Position numbers and translations under genes: made by a program. Below, piece by piece: positions 34,096-42,224 of a stretch of DNA of 64,000 nt (its first letter is position 1; every line of letters starts with the position of its first letter). The stretch spans positions 1-64,000 of the forward strand of contig CACZXG010000010.1 in NCBI GenBank assembly GCA_902785055.1, given 5' to 3'. The notes under the pieces are model-generated. The model worked only from the letters and a program-made list of their open reading frames with translations. It was not told the DNA's origin and did no database searches. The stretch is from an uncultured Lachnospiraceae bacterium. Its GTDB lineage: Bacteria > Bacillota > Clostridia > Lachnospirales > Lachnospiraceae.

Positions 34096-34998
34096 TCAGA
34101 AGAAGCACTCAATCCCCAGGTCCAGAAAGACCTTCTGATAATCCGTCAAGTCTTCCGGATGCAGAGCTTTCACACCGGTCATTTCATAATTCCTGTTCAG
34201 AAACTCATATTTGCGCTCTCCCATCTGGTGGAAGGGCAGGAGCTGTACGTGCCCCAGTCCGATATCATGCAGAAGCTTTGCAATTCCCTCCGCATCTGAC
34301 AGTTCTGCGTTGAAGCCCGGGATTACCGGAATCCGGGGCAAAACATTCAACCCCTGTTCGTGCGCCCATCTCAGGTTCTCAACGATCAATTCGTTGCCGA
34401 CACCTGTCCCAATCTTATGCTTCTCGGAATCATACTGCTTGACATCAAAGAGCAGGAGATCGAAGAGGGGAGCAAGCCTGTGAAAGACTTCCTGACTCAC
34501 ACACCCGGTGGTCTCGATCGCAGTGTGGACTCCTTTCTCTTTAAAACGAAGGACCAAAGCTTCCACGAAGTCGGGCTGCACCATGCCTTCGCCGCCGGAG
34601 ATGGTCACACCGCCGTCAGACTCCTCATAGAAAAAAGAATCCTGCATACACACTTCTACAACCTCATCGACAGTTTTGTACTCCCCTTCATTTGTCAGCG
34701 CGCGTCCGGGGCATCCCTGTACGCAGGAAAGACAACCTGCACACCTATTAAAGTCGATATGAATTCTTCCGCCCTCTTCAGCAGTGATCGCCTTCTCTGG
34801 ACAGGTATGCACGCACTTCTGACAGTGCAGGCAGTTGTCGCTGCGGTACATGATCTGTACTTTGGCAAGTTGGGACTCCGGATTGGAGCACCATTTGCAT
34901 CGAAGGGGACATCCCTTCATGAAAACGGTGGTCCGCACACCCGGACCGTCGTGGATGGAGAACTTCTGTATGTTAAAAACAATTCCTTTTGCTTCCAA
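34096..34998 (-). CDS. Glycyl-radical enzyme activating protein (radical SAM)
   Basis: A 300-residue radical SAM activase of the PflA/YbiY kind. The SAM cluster motif is CPLRCKWCS, preceded by FSIHDGPGVRTTVFMKGC. An inserted ferredoxin-like pair of motifs follows (CLHCQKCVHTC, CAGCLSCVQGC), typical of activases of the non-PFL glycyl radical enzymes. GGVTISGGEGMVQPDF matches the family. AAGGAG lies 7 bases before the TTG at 34998, so I choose that start; a longer ATG form from 35043 has no ribosome site. It is divergent from the glycyl radical enzyme that it most likely activates. Confidence 0.92.
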   Translation of the reverse strand: MEAKGIVFNIQKFSIHDGPGVRTTVFMKGCPLRCKWCSNPESQLAKVQIMYRSDNCLHCQKCVHTCPEKAITAEEGGRIHIDFNRCAGCLSCVQGCPGRALTNEGEYKTVDEVVEVCMQDSFFYEESDGGVTISGGEGMVQPDFVEALVLRFKEKGVHTAIETTGCVSQEVFHRLAPLFDLLLFDVKQYDSEKHKIGTGVGNELIVENLRWAHEQGLNVLPRIPVIPGFNAELSDAEGIAKLLHDIGLGHVQLLPFHQMGERKYEFLNRNYEMTGVKALHPEDLTDYQKVFLDLGIECFF

Positions 34999-35067
34999 AT
35001 CAAATCTCCTTATTACTTTCAGATTCTGTTCCAATGATAGCATTATCTGATGATTCTGTAAATAATA

Positions 35068-35170
35068 AATTACGAACGTAAAATATAATTATTCCTTACG
35101 AAATAGATGTTGACGCAAATAGGATTGATGATATAATTATCCTACGAACAGAACATTGGTAAATTACGAT
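35068..35170. promoter_or_regulatory. Promoter and repeated TACGAA motifs of the glycyl radical operon
   Basis: TTGACG (35110-35115), a 16-base spacer and TATAAT (35132-35137) form the promoter for the plus-strand enzyme gene. TACGAA occurs at 35071, 35097 and 35143, and TACGAT at 35165. Two of the copies sit in longer direct repeats of the type TATAATTAT(T)CC(T)TACGAA. Their placement around the promoter of two divergent genes suggests operator sites. Confidence 0.6.
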
Positions 35171-35190
35171 AGAAAATAAAGGAGCGCCAA

Positions 35191-37602
35191 ATGGAAAACA
35201 AAGCACATTTCGGATCCCTGACACCCAGAATGCAGGTCTACCGCGAGAGCGTCCTGGATCAGAAGCCCTACATCGACGCACAGCGTGCTGTCCTGGCTAC
35301 AGAATCCTATAAGAAGAATCTGAATCAGCCTGCAGTCATGAAGAGAGCGCTGATGCTTCAGAATATTTTGGCAAAAATGGATATATATATTGAGGACGAG
35401 ACCGTTCTGGTCGGAAATCAGTCCTCCGTCAACCGCGGCGCGCCGGTCTTTCCGGAGTACACGATGAAGTTCATCATGGATGAGCTCGACCTGTTTGAGA
35501 AGCGCGACGGCGATGTCTTCTATATTACGGAAGAGACCAAGCAGCAGCTCCGAGAGATCGCTCCCTTCTGGGAGAACAACAACCTTCGTTCCCGCGGCGA
35601 AGCGCTGATCCCGGAAGAGATGCAGGTCTACATGGACACCGGATTCTTCGGCATGGAGGGAAAGCTCAACGCCGGCGACGCGCATCTGGCAGTAGACTAC
35701 GGCAACATGCTGAAGGTCGGCCTGAAGGGATATGAGGACCGCGCGAGAAAGCTCAAGGCAGAGCTGGACCTGACCGAGCCGGAATCCATCGACAAGTACC
35801 AGTTCTACAAGGCAGTCCTGATCGTGATCGATGCTGTGAAGGGATTCGCTGAGCGCTTTGCGGCGCTGGCCCGCGAGAAGGCGGCGGCAGCGGAGGAGCC
35901 CAGGAAATCCGAGCTTCTTGAGATCGCCCGCGTCTGCGACAAGGTCCCTTATCAGCCGGCGGAGACCTTCCACGAGGCAGTGCAGGCCGTCTGGTTCATC
36001 CAGCTGATCCTGCAGATCGAGTCCAACGGACACTCTCTCAGCTACGGCCGCTTCGACCAGTACGTATATCCTTATCTGGCGTCCGATCTGGAAAAGGGAA
36101 CCATTACCGAGGATCAGGCTGTTGAGCTGCTTACCAACCTCTGGATCAAAACACTCACCATCAACAAGGTTCGCTCCCAGGCGCACACATTCTCCAGTGC
36201 CGGAAGCCCTATGTACCAGAACGTCACGATCGGAGGCCAGACGGCTGATGGCAAGGACGCTGTCAACAAGCTGTCCTTCCTGATCCTGAGATCCATCGGC
36301 CAGACAAGGCTTCCCCAGCCCAACCTGACGGTCCGCTATCACAGAAATATCAACCAGGCCTTCATGGACGAAGCCCTTGAGGTCTTAAAACTCGGAACAG
36401 GCATGCCTGCATTTAACAACGACGAGGTCATCATTCCTTCCTTCATCGAGAAGGGTGTCAAAAAAGAGGACGCCTACTGCTATTCCGCAATCGGATGTGT
36501 GGAGACCGCAGTTCCCGGTAAATGGGGCTATCGCTGCACCGGCATGAGCTACCTGAACTTCCCTCGTATTCTCCTGATGGTCATGAACAACGGCATCGAC
36601 GTGACCAGCGGAAAGAGATTTGTTAAAGATTATGGCAACTTCCGGGATATGGAATCTTTTGACGAGCTGATGAAAGCTTGGGACGGCGCGATCAGAGAGC
36701 TGACCCGCGCGAGTATCATCGTGGAGAATGCGATCGACCTGGCGAGTGAGCGCGAAGTGCCCGATATCCTCTGCTCCTGCCTGACTCAGGACTGTCTGGG
36801 ACGCGGCAAGACTATCAAAGAGGGCGGCGCAGTTTATGATTTCATCTCCGGTCTGCAGGTCGGCATCGCGAATATGGCTGACAGCCTTTCTGCCATCAAG
36901 AAGCTGGTATACGAAGAGGGGAAGATCTCCCGCGACGAGCTTATGAACGCTCTGGCGACGGATTTTACCGGAGAAGAGGGCGAGCGGATCCGCCAGATGC
37001 TGATAAATGATGCGCCAAAATACGGCAACGACGATGATTATGTCGATCAGCTGGTTGTGACTGCTTACGCATCCTACCTGGATGAGATGAAGAAATATAA
37101 GAACACCCGCTTCGGAAGAGGTCCGATCGGCGGCATCCGTTATGGCGGAACCTCTTCGATCTCTGCAAACGTCGGGCAGGGTTTTGGCACGATGGCAACC
37201 CCTGATGGACGCCATGCCAAGGAGCCCCTCGCTGAGGGCTGTTCACCTGCACATTCCATGGACAAGCACGGCCCGACGGCGGTGTTCAAGACCGTGTCCA
37301 AACTTCCCACCCATGAGATCACGGGCGGCGTGCTCCTGAACCAGAAGGTCACACCGGCGATGCTCTCCACACCGGAGAACACCAAGAAGCTTGAATTTAT
37401 CGTCCGCACATTTTTCAACCGTTTGGAAGGCTACCATGTGCAGTATAATGTAGTGGATAAAGCGACCTTGCTGGATGCGCAGGCGCACCCGGAGAAGCAC
37501 AAGGATCTGATCGTCCGCGTGGCGGGATACAGCGCATTCTTCAATGTCCTTAGTAAAGCGACACAGGACGATATTATTGGAAGAACGGAACAGACACTGT
37601 AA
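35191..37602 (+). CDS. Glycyl radical enzyme, YbiW/PflD-like
   Basis: An 803-residue glycyl radical enzyme. The radical glycine is in the C-terminal RVAGYSAFF (near residue 780). The thiyl-radical cysteine lies in YSAIGCVETAVPGKWGY (GCxE motif near residue 436). The GCVE motif is that of the dehydratase/lyase branch, not of true pyruvate formate-lyase. Neighbours are the activase and a fructose-6-phosphate aldolase-type gene, the same trio as E. coli ybiW-ybiY-fsaA and pflD-pflC-fsaB, whose enzymes open 1,5-anhydrohexitol 6-phosphates. I infer that activity here, with other C-O lyase reactions as alternatives. It is oxygen-sensitive by nature. Confidence 0.9.
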   Translation: MENKAHFGSLTPRMQVYRESVLDQKPYIDAQRAVLATESYKKNLNQPAVMKRALMLQNILAKMDIYIEDETVLVGNQSSVNRGAPVFPEYTMKFIMDELDLFEKRDGDVFYITEETKQQLREIAPFWENNNLRSRGEALIPEEMQVYMDTGFFGMEGKLNAGDAHLAVDYGNMLKVGLKGYEDRARKLKAELDLTEPESIDKYQFYKAVLIVIDAVKGFAERFAALAREKAAAAEEPRKSELLEIARVCDKVPYQPAETFHEAVQAVWFIQLILQIESNGHSLSYGRFDQYVYPYLASDLEKGTITEDQAVELLTNLWIKTLTINKVRSQAHTFSSAGSPMYQNVTIGGQTADGKDAVNKLSFLILRSIGQTRLPQPNLTVRYHRNINQAFMDEALEVLKLGTGMPAFNNDEVIIPSFIEKGVKKEDAYCYSAIGCVETAVPGKWGYRCTGMSYLNFPRILLMVMNNGIDVTSGKRFVKDYGNFRDMESFDELMKAWDGAIRELTRASIIVENAIDLASEREVPDILCSCLTQDCLGRGKTIKEGGAVYDFISGLQVGIANMADSLSAIKKLVYEEGKISRDELMNALATDFTGEEGERIRQMLINDAPKYGNDDDYVDQLVVTAYASYLDEMKKYKNTRFGRGPIGGIRYGGTSSISANVGQGFGTMATPDGRHAKEPLAEGCSPAHSMDKHGPTAVFKTVSKLPTHEITGGVLLNQKVTPAMLSTPENTKKLEFIVRTFFNRLEGYHVQYNVVDKATLLDAQAHPEKHKDLIVRVAGYSAFFNVLSKATQDDIIGRTEQTL

Positions 37603-37645
37603 TTGTCAACGGGACAGGTCCTTTGACACCATAAGGAGGTACAAA

Positions 37646-38323
37646 ATGAAATTCTGTATTGATGACGCAAATGTTGAGAAGATCCGCCGCATTTATGAGT
37701 ATTATCCGGTCGACGGCGTTTCCACCAACCCTTCGATCCTGGCAAAAGCCGGAAGAGACCCCTATGAGGTCTTAAAAGAGATCCGTTCCATTATCGGCGA
37801 GGACGGTGAGCTGTTCGTTCAGGCAACATCGACAACTGCAGAGGGCATGGTCGAAGAAGCGCACAGAATCGTGGAAGTGCTGGGAAAGACCACGCTGGTT
37901 AAGATTCCCTGCGTCCCCGAAGGCTTCAAGGCTATGAAGCAGCTGAAGAAAGAGGGCATCCGTTTCATCGGCACAGCGATCTACACAGCTATGCAGGGCT
38001 TCCTGGCAGCCAAGTGCGGCGCAGAGTATGTGGCTCCTTATGTTAACCGCATCGACAACATGGGCTTCGATGGCGTACAGGTCGCAATGGATATCCACGA
38101 TGCGATCACTGAAAACGGCCTGGACAGCGGCCTTCTTGCAGCAAGCTTCAAGAACAGCCAGCAGGTCCTTGAACTGATCAGATATGGCGTGAAGGCAGTT
38201 ACCGTAGCGCCGGATGTCATTGACGGGCTCGTAAAGAACCCGGCAATCGATGCGGCGATCGACCAGTTTACCAAGGATTTCCAGGGGCTGGTCGGAGAAG
38301 GAAAGAGCATGGCGGACTGCTGA
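37646..38323 (+). CDS. fsa: Fructose-6-phosphate aldolase / transaldolase-like protein (FSA)
   Basis: A 225-residue small transaldolase family protein of FSA length. MKFCIDDANVEKIRRIYEYY and GVSTNPSILAKAG form the N-terminal strands, and the Schiff-base lysine is in LVKIPCVPEG. The start at 37646 follows GGAGGT. FSA enzymes cleave fructose 6-phosphate or 1-deoxyfructose 6-phosphate to glyceraldehyde 3-phosphate plus dihydroxyacetone or hydroxyacetone. It lies 43 bases behind the glycyl radical enzyme gene and before a terminator, so it completes that operon. Confidence 0.93.
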   Translation: MKFCIDDANVEKIRRIYEYYPVDGVSTNPSILAKAGRDPYEVLKEIRSIIGEDGELFVQATSTTAEGMVEEAHRIVEVLGKTTLVKIPCVPEGFKAMKQLKKEGIRFIGTAIYTAMQGFLAAKCGAEYVAPYVNRIDNMGFDGVQVAMDIHDAITENGLDSGLLAASFKNSQQVLELIRYGVKAVTVAPDVIDGLVKNPAIDAAIDQFTKDFQGLVGEGKSMADC

Positions 38324-38354
38324 TTGGCAAGCGGAATACTAATGACCTATATGG

Positions 38355-38385
38355 CGAGCCGGATATAATTTCCGGCTCGTTTTTT
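38355..38385 (+). terminator. Intrinsic terminator of the glycyl radical operon
   Basis: CGAGCCGGA (38355-38363) pairs with TCCGGCTCG (38371-38379), followed by six T. Confidence 0.88.
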
Positions 38386-38527
38386 GTGGGTATAACAGCA
38401 GTTGCAACCGCCGGTTGACAGATTGACAAGGGATGTTGGTGGCATGCACCCGGGGTCAGAAGTATACTCGGAGCAGATAAGCAAAGAGCGCAGACATGCG
38501 GTATACTTAGATCGTGGAGGTAGTAAG

Positions 38528-39526
38528 ATGATTCTTGCAGACAAAATTATAGAAAACAGAAAGAAAAACGGTTGGTCGCAGGAAGAACTGGCGAACAGGC
38601 TGGGGGTATCCAGGCAGTCCGTGTCCAAATGGGAGAGCGCGCAGGCCGTGCCGGATCTCAAGAAGATCCTGCAGCTCGCGGAAGCTTTCGGAGTCACGAC
38701 GGACTATTTAATAAAAGATGAAATCGAAGAGAAGCCGGAATTGGAACTTGCGCCTGTTGACAAAGGCCTCGAAGAGACGGTCAGAAGTGTTTCCATGGAG
38801 GAAGCGTCTTCCTTTTTGGAATATAATGAATCCTCATCGCGCCTGATCTCGACAGGCGTTATGGTCTGCATTTTGTCTCCTGTAGTCCTGGTCCTTTTGG
38901 CAGGGCTTGCAGAACAGGGCCGGATCGCGATGGATGTAAGTGTAGCCGAAGCGGCCGGAACAGCACTCCTTCTGATCATGGTCGCCGCTGCAGTAGGCGT
39001 TTTCATCCGGGAAGGGATGCGAGGAAAGAAATACGAATATTTAGAGAGAATTGCGATCGATACAGATTATGGCGTGGACGGAATGGTGAAGGAGCGCCGG
39101 GACGCCTATGCGGAAACCCACAGCAGGCGGCTGATCATCGGAGTTATGCTGTGTATTGTTTCGGCAGTACCCATGCTGGGAGTCTATGCAGTCAAGTATA
39201 GCAATAACAGCGACCTTTTCCCGCTGCTTTGCACAGCGTTGCTGCTGGTCATGTGTGCCGTCGGCGTTAAGCTGATCGTGCTCACCTGTATCAGGCAGGG
39301 CGGTTATGACAGACTGCTGGAAGAAGGCGATTATACAAGACTCAACAAAGCGGCAGGGAAATACGATGGCGTGTATTGGGCAATCGCATTAGCGGTGTAT
39401 CTGATCTGGAGTTTCACGACAATGCGCTGGGATCTCACCTGGATCGTATGGCCGGTGGCCGGCGTCCTGTATGCCGCATTCCGGGAGATCATGAAAGCGA
39501 TTATCCGCGCCAAAGAATCAAAATAA
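38528..39526 (+). CDS. XRE family regulator with C-terminal membrane domain
   Basis: A 332-residue protein. Residues 1-65 are an XRE helix-turn-helix (NGWSQEELANRLGVSRQSVSKWESAQ). A linker follows, then about five hydrophobic segments from residue 105 on (VMVCILSPVVLVLLAG, TALLLIMVAAAVGVFI, LIIGVMLCIVSAVPML and others). Membrane-bound XRE regulators of this kind are common in Lachnospiraceae and Streptococci. The signal is unknown. The start at 38528 follows GGAGGTAG. A small secreted-protein gene follows with its own ribosome site. Confidence 0.88.
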   Translation: MILADKIIENRKKNGWSQEELANRLGVSRQSVSKWESAQAVPDLKKILQLAEAFGVTTDYLIKDEIEEKPELELAPVDKGLEETVRSVSMEEASSFLEYNESSSRLISTGVMVCILSPVVLVLLAGLAEQGRIAMDVSVAEAAGTALLLIMVAAAVGVFIREGMRGKKYEYLERIAIDTDYGVDGMVKERRDAYAETHSRRLIIGVMLCIVSAVPMLGVYAVKYSNNSDLFPLLCTALLLVMCAVGVKLIVLTCIRQGGYDRLLEEGDYTRLNKAAGKYDGVYWAIALAVYLIWSFTTMRWDLTWIVWPVAGVLYAAFREIMKAIIRAKESK

Positions 39527-39607
39527 ACCGAATTTTCATCAGAAATTCACCTGTTTTAGGACCTCCTCCGGTATTAAGATGTTCAATCGTTAAGGAGGTA
39601 AAAACAA

Positions 39608-39988
39608 ATGAAATTTAAGAATATATTACTCGGAACTATGCTCACAATCGCGATCGCGTGCGGCGCAGTCGCGGCATATCCTGTTGCTGCGAATGCAACA
39701 GCTTTCTCTAATCTCACGGCACAGAAGATGAACGAGCAGGTTTTTGTCAAAACACAGAAGCTGGAGTACACTTCCGACGAGGGACAGAAACACAGCGTAG
39801 CAGTCTCTTCAAACAGTGATGATTCTTCAATGCTGATGTATTTTGACTTCTTCGGAGACAGTCAGCGCGCAGTGGTACAGAGAGGTGATGACGGCGAGTA
39901 TGTTGTGAAGGAAGGCACATTCTCTGATACTGACGCAGTGAAGGTCGCGGAGATCGCTTCCGAGAGCGGACAGTGGAGAGAAATGTAA
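39608..39988 (+). CDS. Small secreted protein of unknown function
   Basis: A 126-residue protein with a clear signal peptide (MKFKNILLGTMLTIAIACGA, cleavage likely after ANA at about residue 30). The mature part of about 95 residues is acidic and predicted beta-rich (YTSDEGQKHSVAVSSNSDDS). It contains no cysteine. The ribosome site AAGGAGG is perfect. It follows the membrane XRE regulator by 81 bases and ends before a bidirectional terminator. I do not recognise a family. Confidence 0.75.
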   Translation: MKFKNILLGTMLTIAIACGAVAAYPVAANATAFSNLTAQKMNEQVFVKTQKLEYTSDEGQKHSVAVSSNSDDSSMLMYFDFFGDSQRAVVQRGDDGEYVVKEGTFSDTDAVKVAEIASESGQWREM

Positions 39989-40018
39989 TCAGCTCAGTCT
40001 ATATTCAGAAATGAAAAA

Positions 40019-40054
40019 GATCCCATGACACGAAACCCGGTCATGGGATCTTTT
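40019..40054. terminator. Bidirectional intrinsic terminator
   Basis: GATCCCATGAC (40019-40029) pairs perfectly with GTCATGGGATC (40040-40050), followed by TTTT. On the minus strand a T-rich run also follows. It ends both the secreted-protein gene and the convergent editing-protein gene. Confidence 0.85.
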
Positions 40055-40066
40055 ATGTTTTACAAC

Positions 40067-40612
40067 TTAGTCCTCCCCGACAAGGTGAACCGTAGTATAT
40101 GCATGTCCGGTGGCCGGAAGGAACTTTTCGATCACGTCCTTCGTGCGCAGCTTCAGGCTGCTCGTGCACACACAGGGGTGGCAGCCAATATACTCGTCCT
40201 TGAGGATGTCTTCATCGATCAGGAGCGTGATATGGTGCTCTTTGTCGTTCGTGAGTCCCATGATGCTGACGGCGCCCGGCTCGATATCCAGATATTTCAG
40301 CATATCGTCTTCTCCGGCAAAAGAGAGTCGGGCGGAATTAATCTGCGAGGAGAGCTCCTTGGTCTTGAATTTCTTGTCTCCGGGCATCATGAGCAGGTAG
40401 AATCTGGTCTTTTGGCGATTACAGAGAAAGAGGTTCTTGCAGATCAGTACACCGAGTACGGCGTCGATCTCGTTGCAGGCCTCCATGTTATCGGCGCGTT
40501 CATGATCAGTGCGCAGATAAGGAATCTGCAGGTTGTCCAGATAGTCATAGGTTCGTATTTCCCGAGGGAGACGCCCTTCCGTGTCCTGCGGTCTGCCTTC
40601 ATATAAAGTCAT
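40067..40612 (-). CDS. Prolyl-tRNA deacylase-like protein (YbaK/ProX domain)
   Basis: A 181-residue stand-alone editing-domain protein. The sequence has the ProXp/YbaK layout with YLRTDHERADNMEAC at the start, the lysine-rich CNRQKTRFYLLMMPGDKKF and the end block GCHPCVCTSSLKL. Such proteins hydrolyse Ala-tRNA(Pro) or Cys-tRNA(Pro) made in error by prolyl-tRNA synthetase. The ribosome site is AAAGG. It stands alone between convergent and divergent neighbours. Confidence 0.9.
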   Translation of the reverse strand: MTLYEGRPQDTEGRLPREIRTYDYLDNLQIPYLRTDHERADNMEACNEIDAVLGVLICKNLFLCNRQKTRFYLLMMPGDKKFKTKELSSQINSARLSFAGEDDMLKYLDIEPGAVSIMGLTNDKEHHITLLIDEDILKDEYIGCHPCVCTSSLKLRTKDVIEKFLPATGHAYTTVHLVGED

Positions 40613-40756
40613 ATTTATTGCCTTTCTAAATATCTTTATGGTGATTTCTAATTATGATGTGCCAACCAAGTATAACACAAGAATTGAGTTTTTTTGTGCT
40701 ATTCTTATAGAGGTTAGGTAAATGACAATCAGCAGTCGCAACAGAGGACGGATAGT

Positions 40757-41374
40757 ATGACCGGTAAAGAAGCAATAGATAAAAAACAGCAGCGAGGGCT
40801 TGCTATAGAAAGACGCCGCGCGCTCACGCAGGAGGAGCGGGATGAGAAGAGCAGAGCGATCTGTGACCTCCTCATCAAACTTATAAAAGATTCCAGGTAC
40901 AGTGAGGTGAGTACTATTTTCTCCTACAGAGGGACCTGGGATGAAGTAAATGTCGACGCTTTTAATAACTGGGCAGAGGGACAGGGCTATCGCGTCGCCT
41001 ATCCGATATCTCTCCCTAAAGGCATAATGAAAGCGGCTGTACCGGCAGAGAAAGATGCCTGGCACCGCGCCGCCGAGAAAGATGCCTGGCATCGCGCCGC
41101 CTATGGAATTCTTGAACCGGTCATGAAGAATTCGAAGATCCTTGAACCGAGGGATATTGACCTGATTATTGTTCCCTGTGTCGCGTTCGACGAGCATGGC
41201 AATCGCTGCGGCCACGGAGCCGGCTATTATGACCGCTTTATGACGTTCATGCCGCCAGAATCTTTGATCATGGTGGCGTTCGAGGCACAGAAATTAGAGA
41301 AACTCATTACGGAAGAGACTGATATTTCGGTCTCAACGATCGTGACAGAGACGGGTATTACCAAAATCTCTTGA
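40757..41374 (+). CDS. 5-formyltetrahydrofolate cyclo-ligase
   Basis: A 205-residue enzyme converting 5-formyl-THF to 5,10-methenyl-THF with ATP. The N-terminal R...L..EER.EKS pattern, ISLPKG, the YGILEP motif and the ATP loop GNRCGHGAGYYDRF are all present. The usual length is about 190 residues; the excess comes from a 27-bp tandem duplication (41048-41101) that repeats EKDAWHRAA just before YGILEP. Reading frame and downstream motifs are intact, so activity may be kept. The ribosome site is weak (GAGGACGG). Confidence 0.92.
   Translation: MTGKEAIDKKQQRGLAIERRRALTQEERDEKSRAICDLLIKLIKDSRYSEVSTIFSYRGTWDEVNVDAFNNWAEGQGYRVAYPISLPKGIMKAAVPAEKDAWHRAAEKDAWHRAAYGILEPVMKNSKILEPRDIDLIIVPCVAFDEHGNRCGHGAGYYDRFMTFMPPESLIMVAFEAQKLEKLITEETDISVSTIVTETGITKIS
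41048..41101 (+). repeat. 27-bp tandem duplication inside the cyclo-ligase gene
   Basis: Two adjacent 27-bp units (41048-41074 and 41075-41101) differ by a single C-to-T change. Each encodes EKDAWHRAA. The low divergence points to a recent event. Confidence 0.95.
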
Positions 41375-41383
41375 ATCTATATG

Positions 41384-41426
41384 AAAACGGATCCCATGGC
41401 ATTCATGCCGTGGGATCCGTTTTTTT
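41384..41426 (+). terminator. Intrinsic terminator
   Basis: AAAACGGATCCCA (41384-41396) pairs with TGGGATCCGTTTT (41411-41423) around a GGCAT/ATGCC inner stem, and the T-run continues to 41426. It ends the cyclo-ligase gene. Confidence 0.88.
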
Positions 41427-41431
41427 AGCTG

Positions 41432-41602
41432 TCAGGATTCCGGTTTTTCGTCCAACACGTCTCCGGGAATGCTCTTGTAATTCATGATCGCGTACAGAAG
41501 GCACATAATCATGTCGTCCATCGGACCCGGAGCAAGGTCGACCGGAGATATTACATAAGCGAGAAGCGCAATGAGCGCGATGATCTTCATTTTCTTATCC
41601 AT
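41432..41602 (-). CDS. Small DUF1232/YkvA-like membrane protein
   Basis: A 56-residue protein on the minus strand with GAAAGGAG upstream of ATG 41602. It reads MDKKMKIIALIALLAYVISP, then VDLAPGPMDDMIMCLLYAIM, then an acidic tail. The SPVDLxPGPMDD stretch resembles the core of DUF1232 proteins (DxxPD...DD). Function is unknown. Its 3' end lies just right of the cyclo-ligase terminator, which could also stop its transcript. Confidence 0.65.
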   Translation of the reverse strand: MDKKMKIIALIALLAYVISPVDLAPGPMDDMIMCLLYAIMNYKSIPGDVLDEKPES

Positions 41603-41687
41603 ATTGATTCTCCTTTCAAGCGATAAGGTAATGCGGCATTTTCCTTCCGCATTTCAACTTAATATACGTTTTGGAAAGGAGAGTTCA

Positions 41688-41741
41688 ATGAAGATCAGGA
41701 GCTTGAAATGTGATCATTGTGTGTCTGATCCATCCCAATAA
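41688..41741 (+). CDS. Possible micro-ORF (17 residues)
   Basis: MKIRSLKCDHCVSDPSQ follows a strong ribosome site, GGAAAGGAG, with 6 bases before ATG. It is divergent from the DUF1232-like gene. It may be a peptide or leader, or the surviving start of a deleted gene. No homologue comes to mind. Confidence 0.3.
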   Translation: MKIRSLKCDHCVSDPSQ

Positions 41742-41768
41742 TTATGAACGCTTCTATATTCCGGGTAT

Positions 41769-42188
41769 TCACATCTCCTTGAGCGTCACCATCTGATAAG
41801 CATGGTAAGCAAGCTGCACAGGGAGAGGCAGGACTGTATCTGCTATTGTTTCGCCGAGGATACGCATGCGGAGTTTGCGCTTGAGCTCAGGATCAAGTTT
41901 TCTTTTTTTCATTTCTTCGGCGCTGATCCTGGCGTTCTCTTCCTCTTTCTCGGCCATCATCTGCACGTTGTCAAAATTGAAAGAGCTCAGGCGGCGGATG
42001 ATCTCGCGGCGGTCTCCGGTGTAAGTGATGGCGCAGCCGGCGGAGGCCTTGTAGACTGTCACTTCGCTTACGCCGGGAGCGTGTGAAAAGGCATATTTGA
42101 GAATTTTCGCCTGTTCTTCGGACAGTTTGCGGGTGCCGATCCGGATACGGATTCTATGTTTTGTCTCTGCTTCAATGTGATAATTCAT
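41769..42188 (-). CDS. HMA_2-domain protein (heavy-metal-associated fold, no CxxC)
   Basis: A 139-residue protein resembling the separate HMA_2 proteins found beside P-type ATPases in Clostridia: ETKHRIRIRIGTRKLSEEQ, then PGVSEVTVYKASAGCAITYT. The ferredoxin-like HMA fold is suggested, but the metal-binding CxxC pair is absent and only one cysteine is present. The C-terminal half is charged helix ending in LPLPVQLAYHAYQMV. No P-type ATPase gene is nearby. Function unknown. Confidence 0.65.
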   Translation of the reverse strand: MNYHIEAETKHRIRIRIGTRKLSEEQAKILKYAFSHAPGVSEVTVYKASAGCAITYTGDRREIIRRLSSFNFDNVQMMAEKEEENARISAEEMKKRKLDPELKRKLRMRILGETIADTVLPLPVQLAYHAYQMVTLKEM

Positions 42189-42224
42189 GGATACTCCTCG
42201 TAGTGCAGCGATAAGTGTGTTGTT

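Noticed and set aside
35164..36342. 392-codon minus-strand frame opposite the glycyl radical enzyme
   Set aside because: The plus strand encodes an unmistakable glycyl radical enzyme; the antisense frame shows no recognisable domain.
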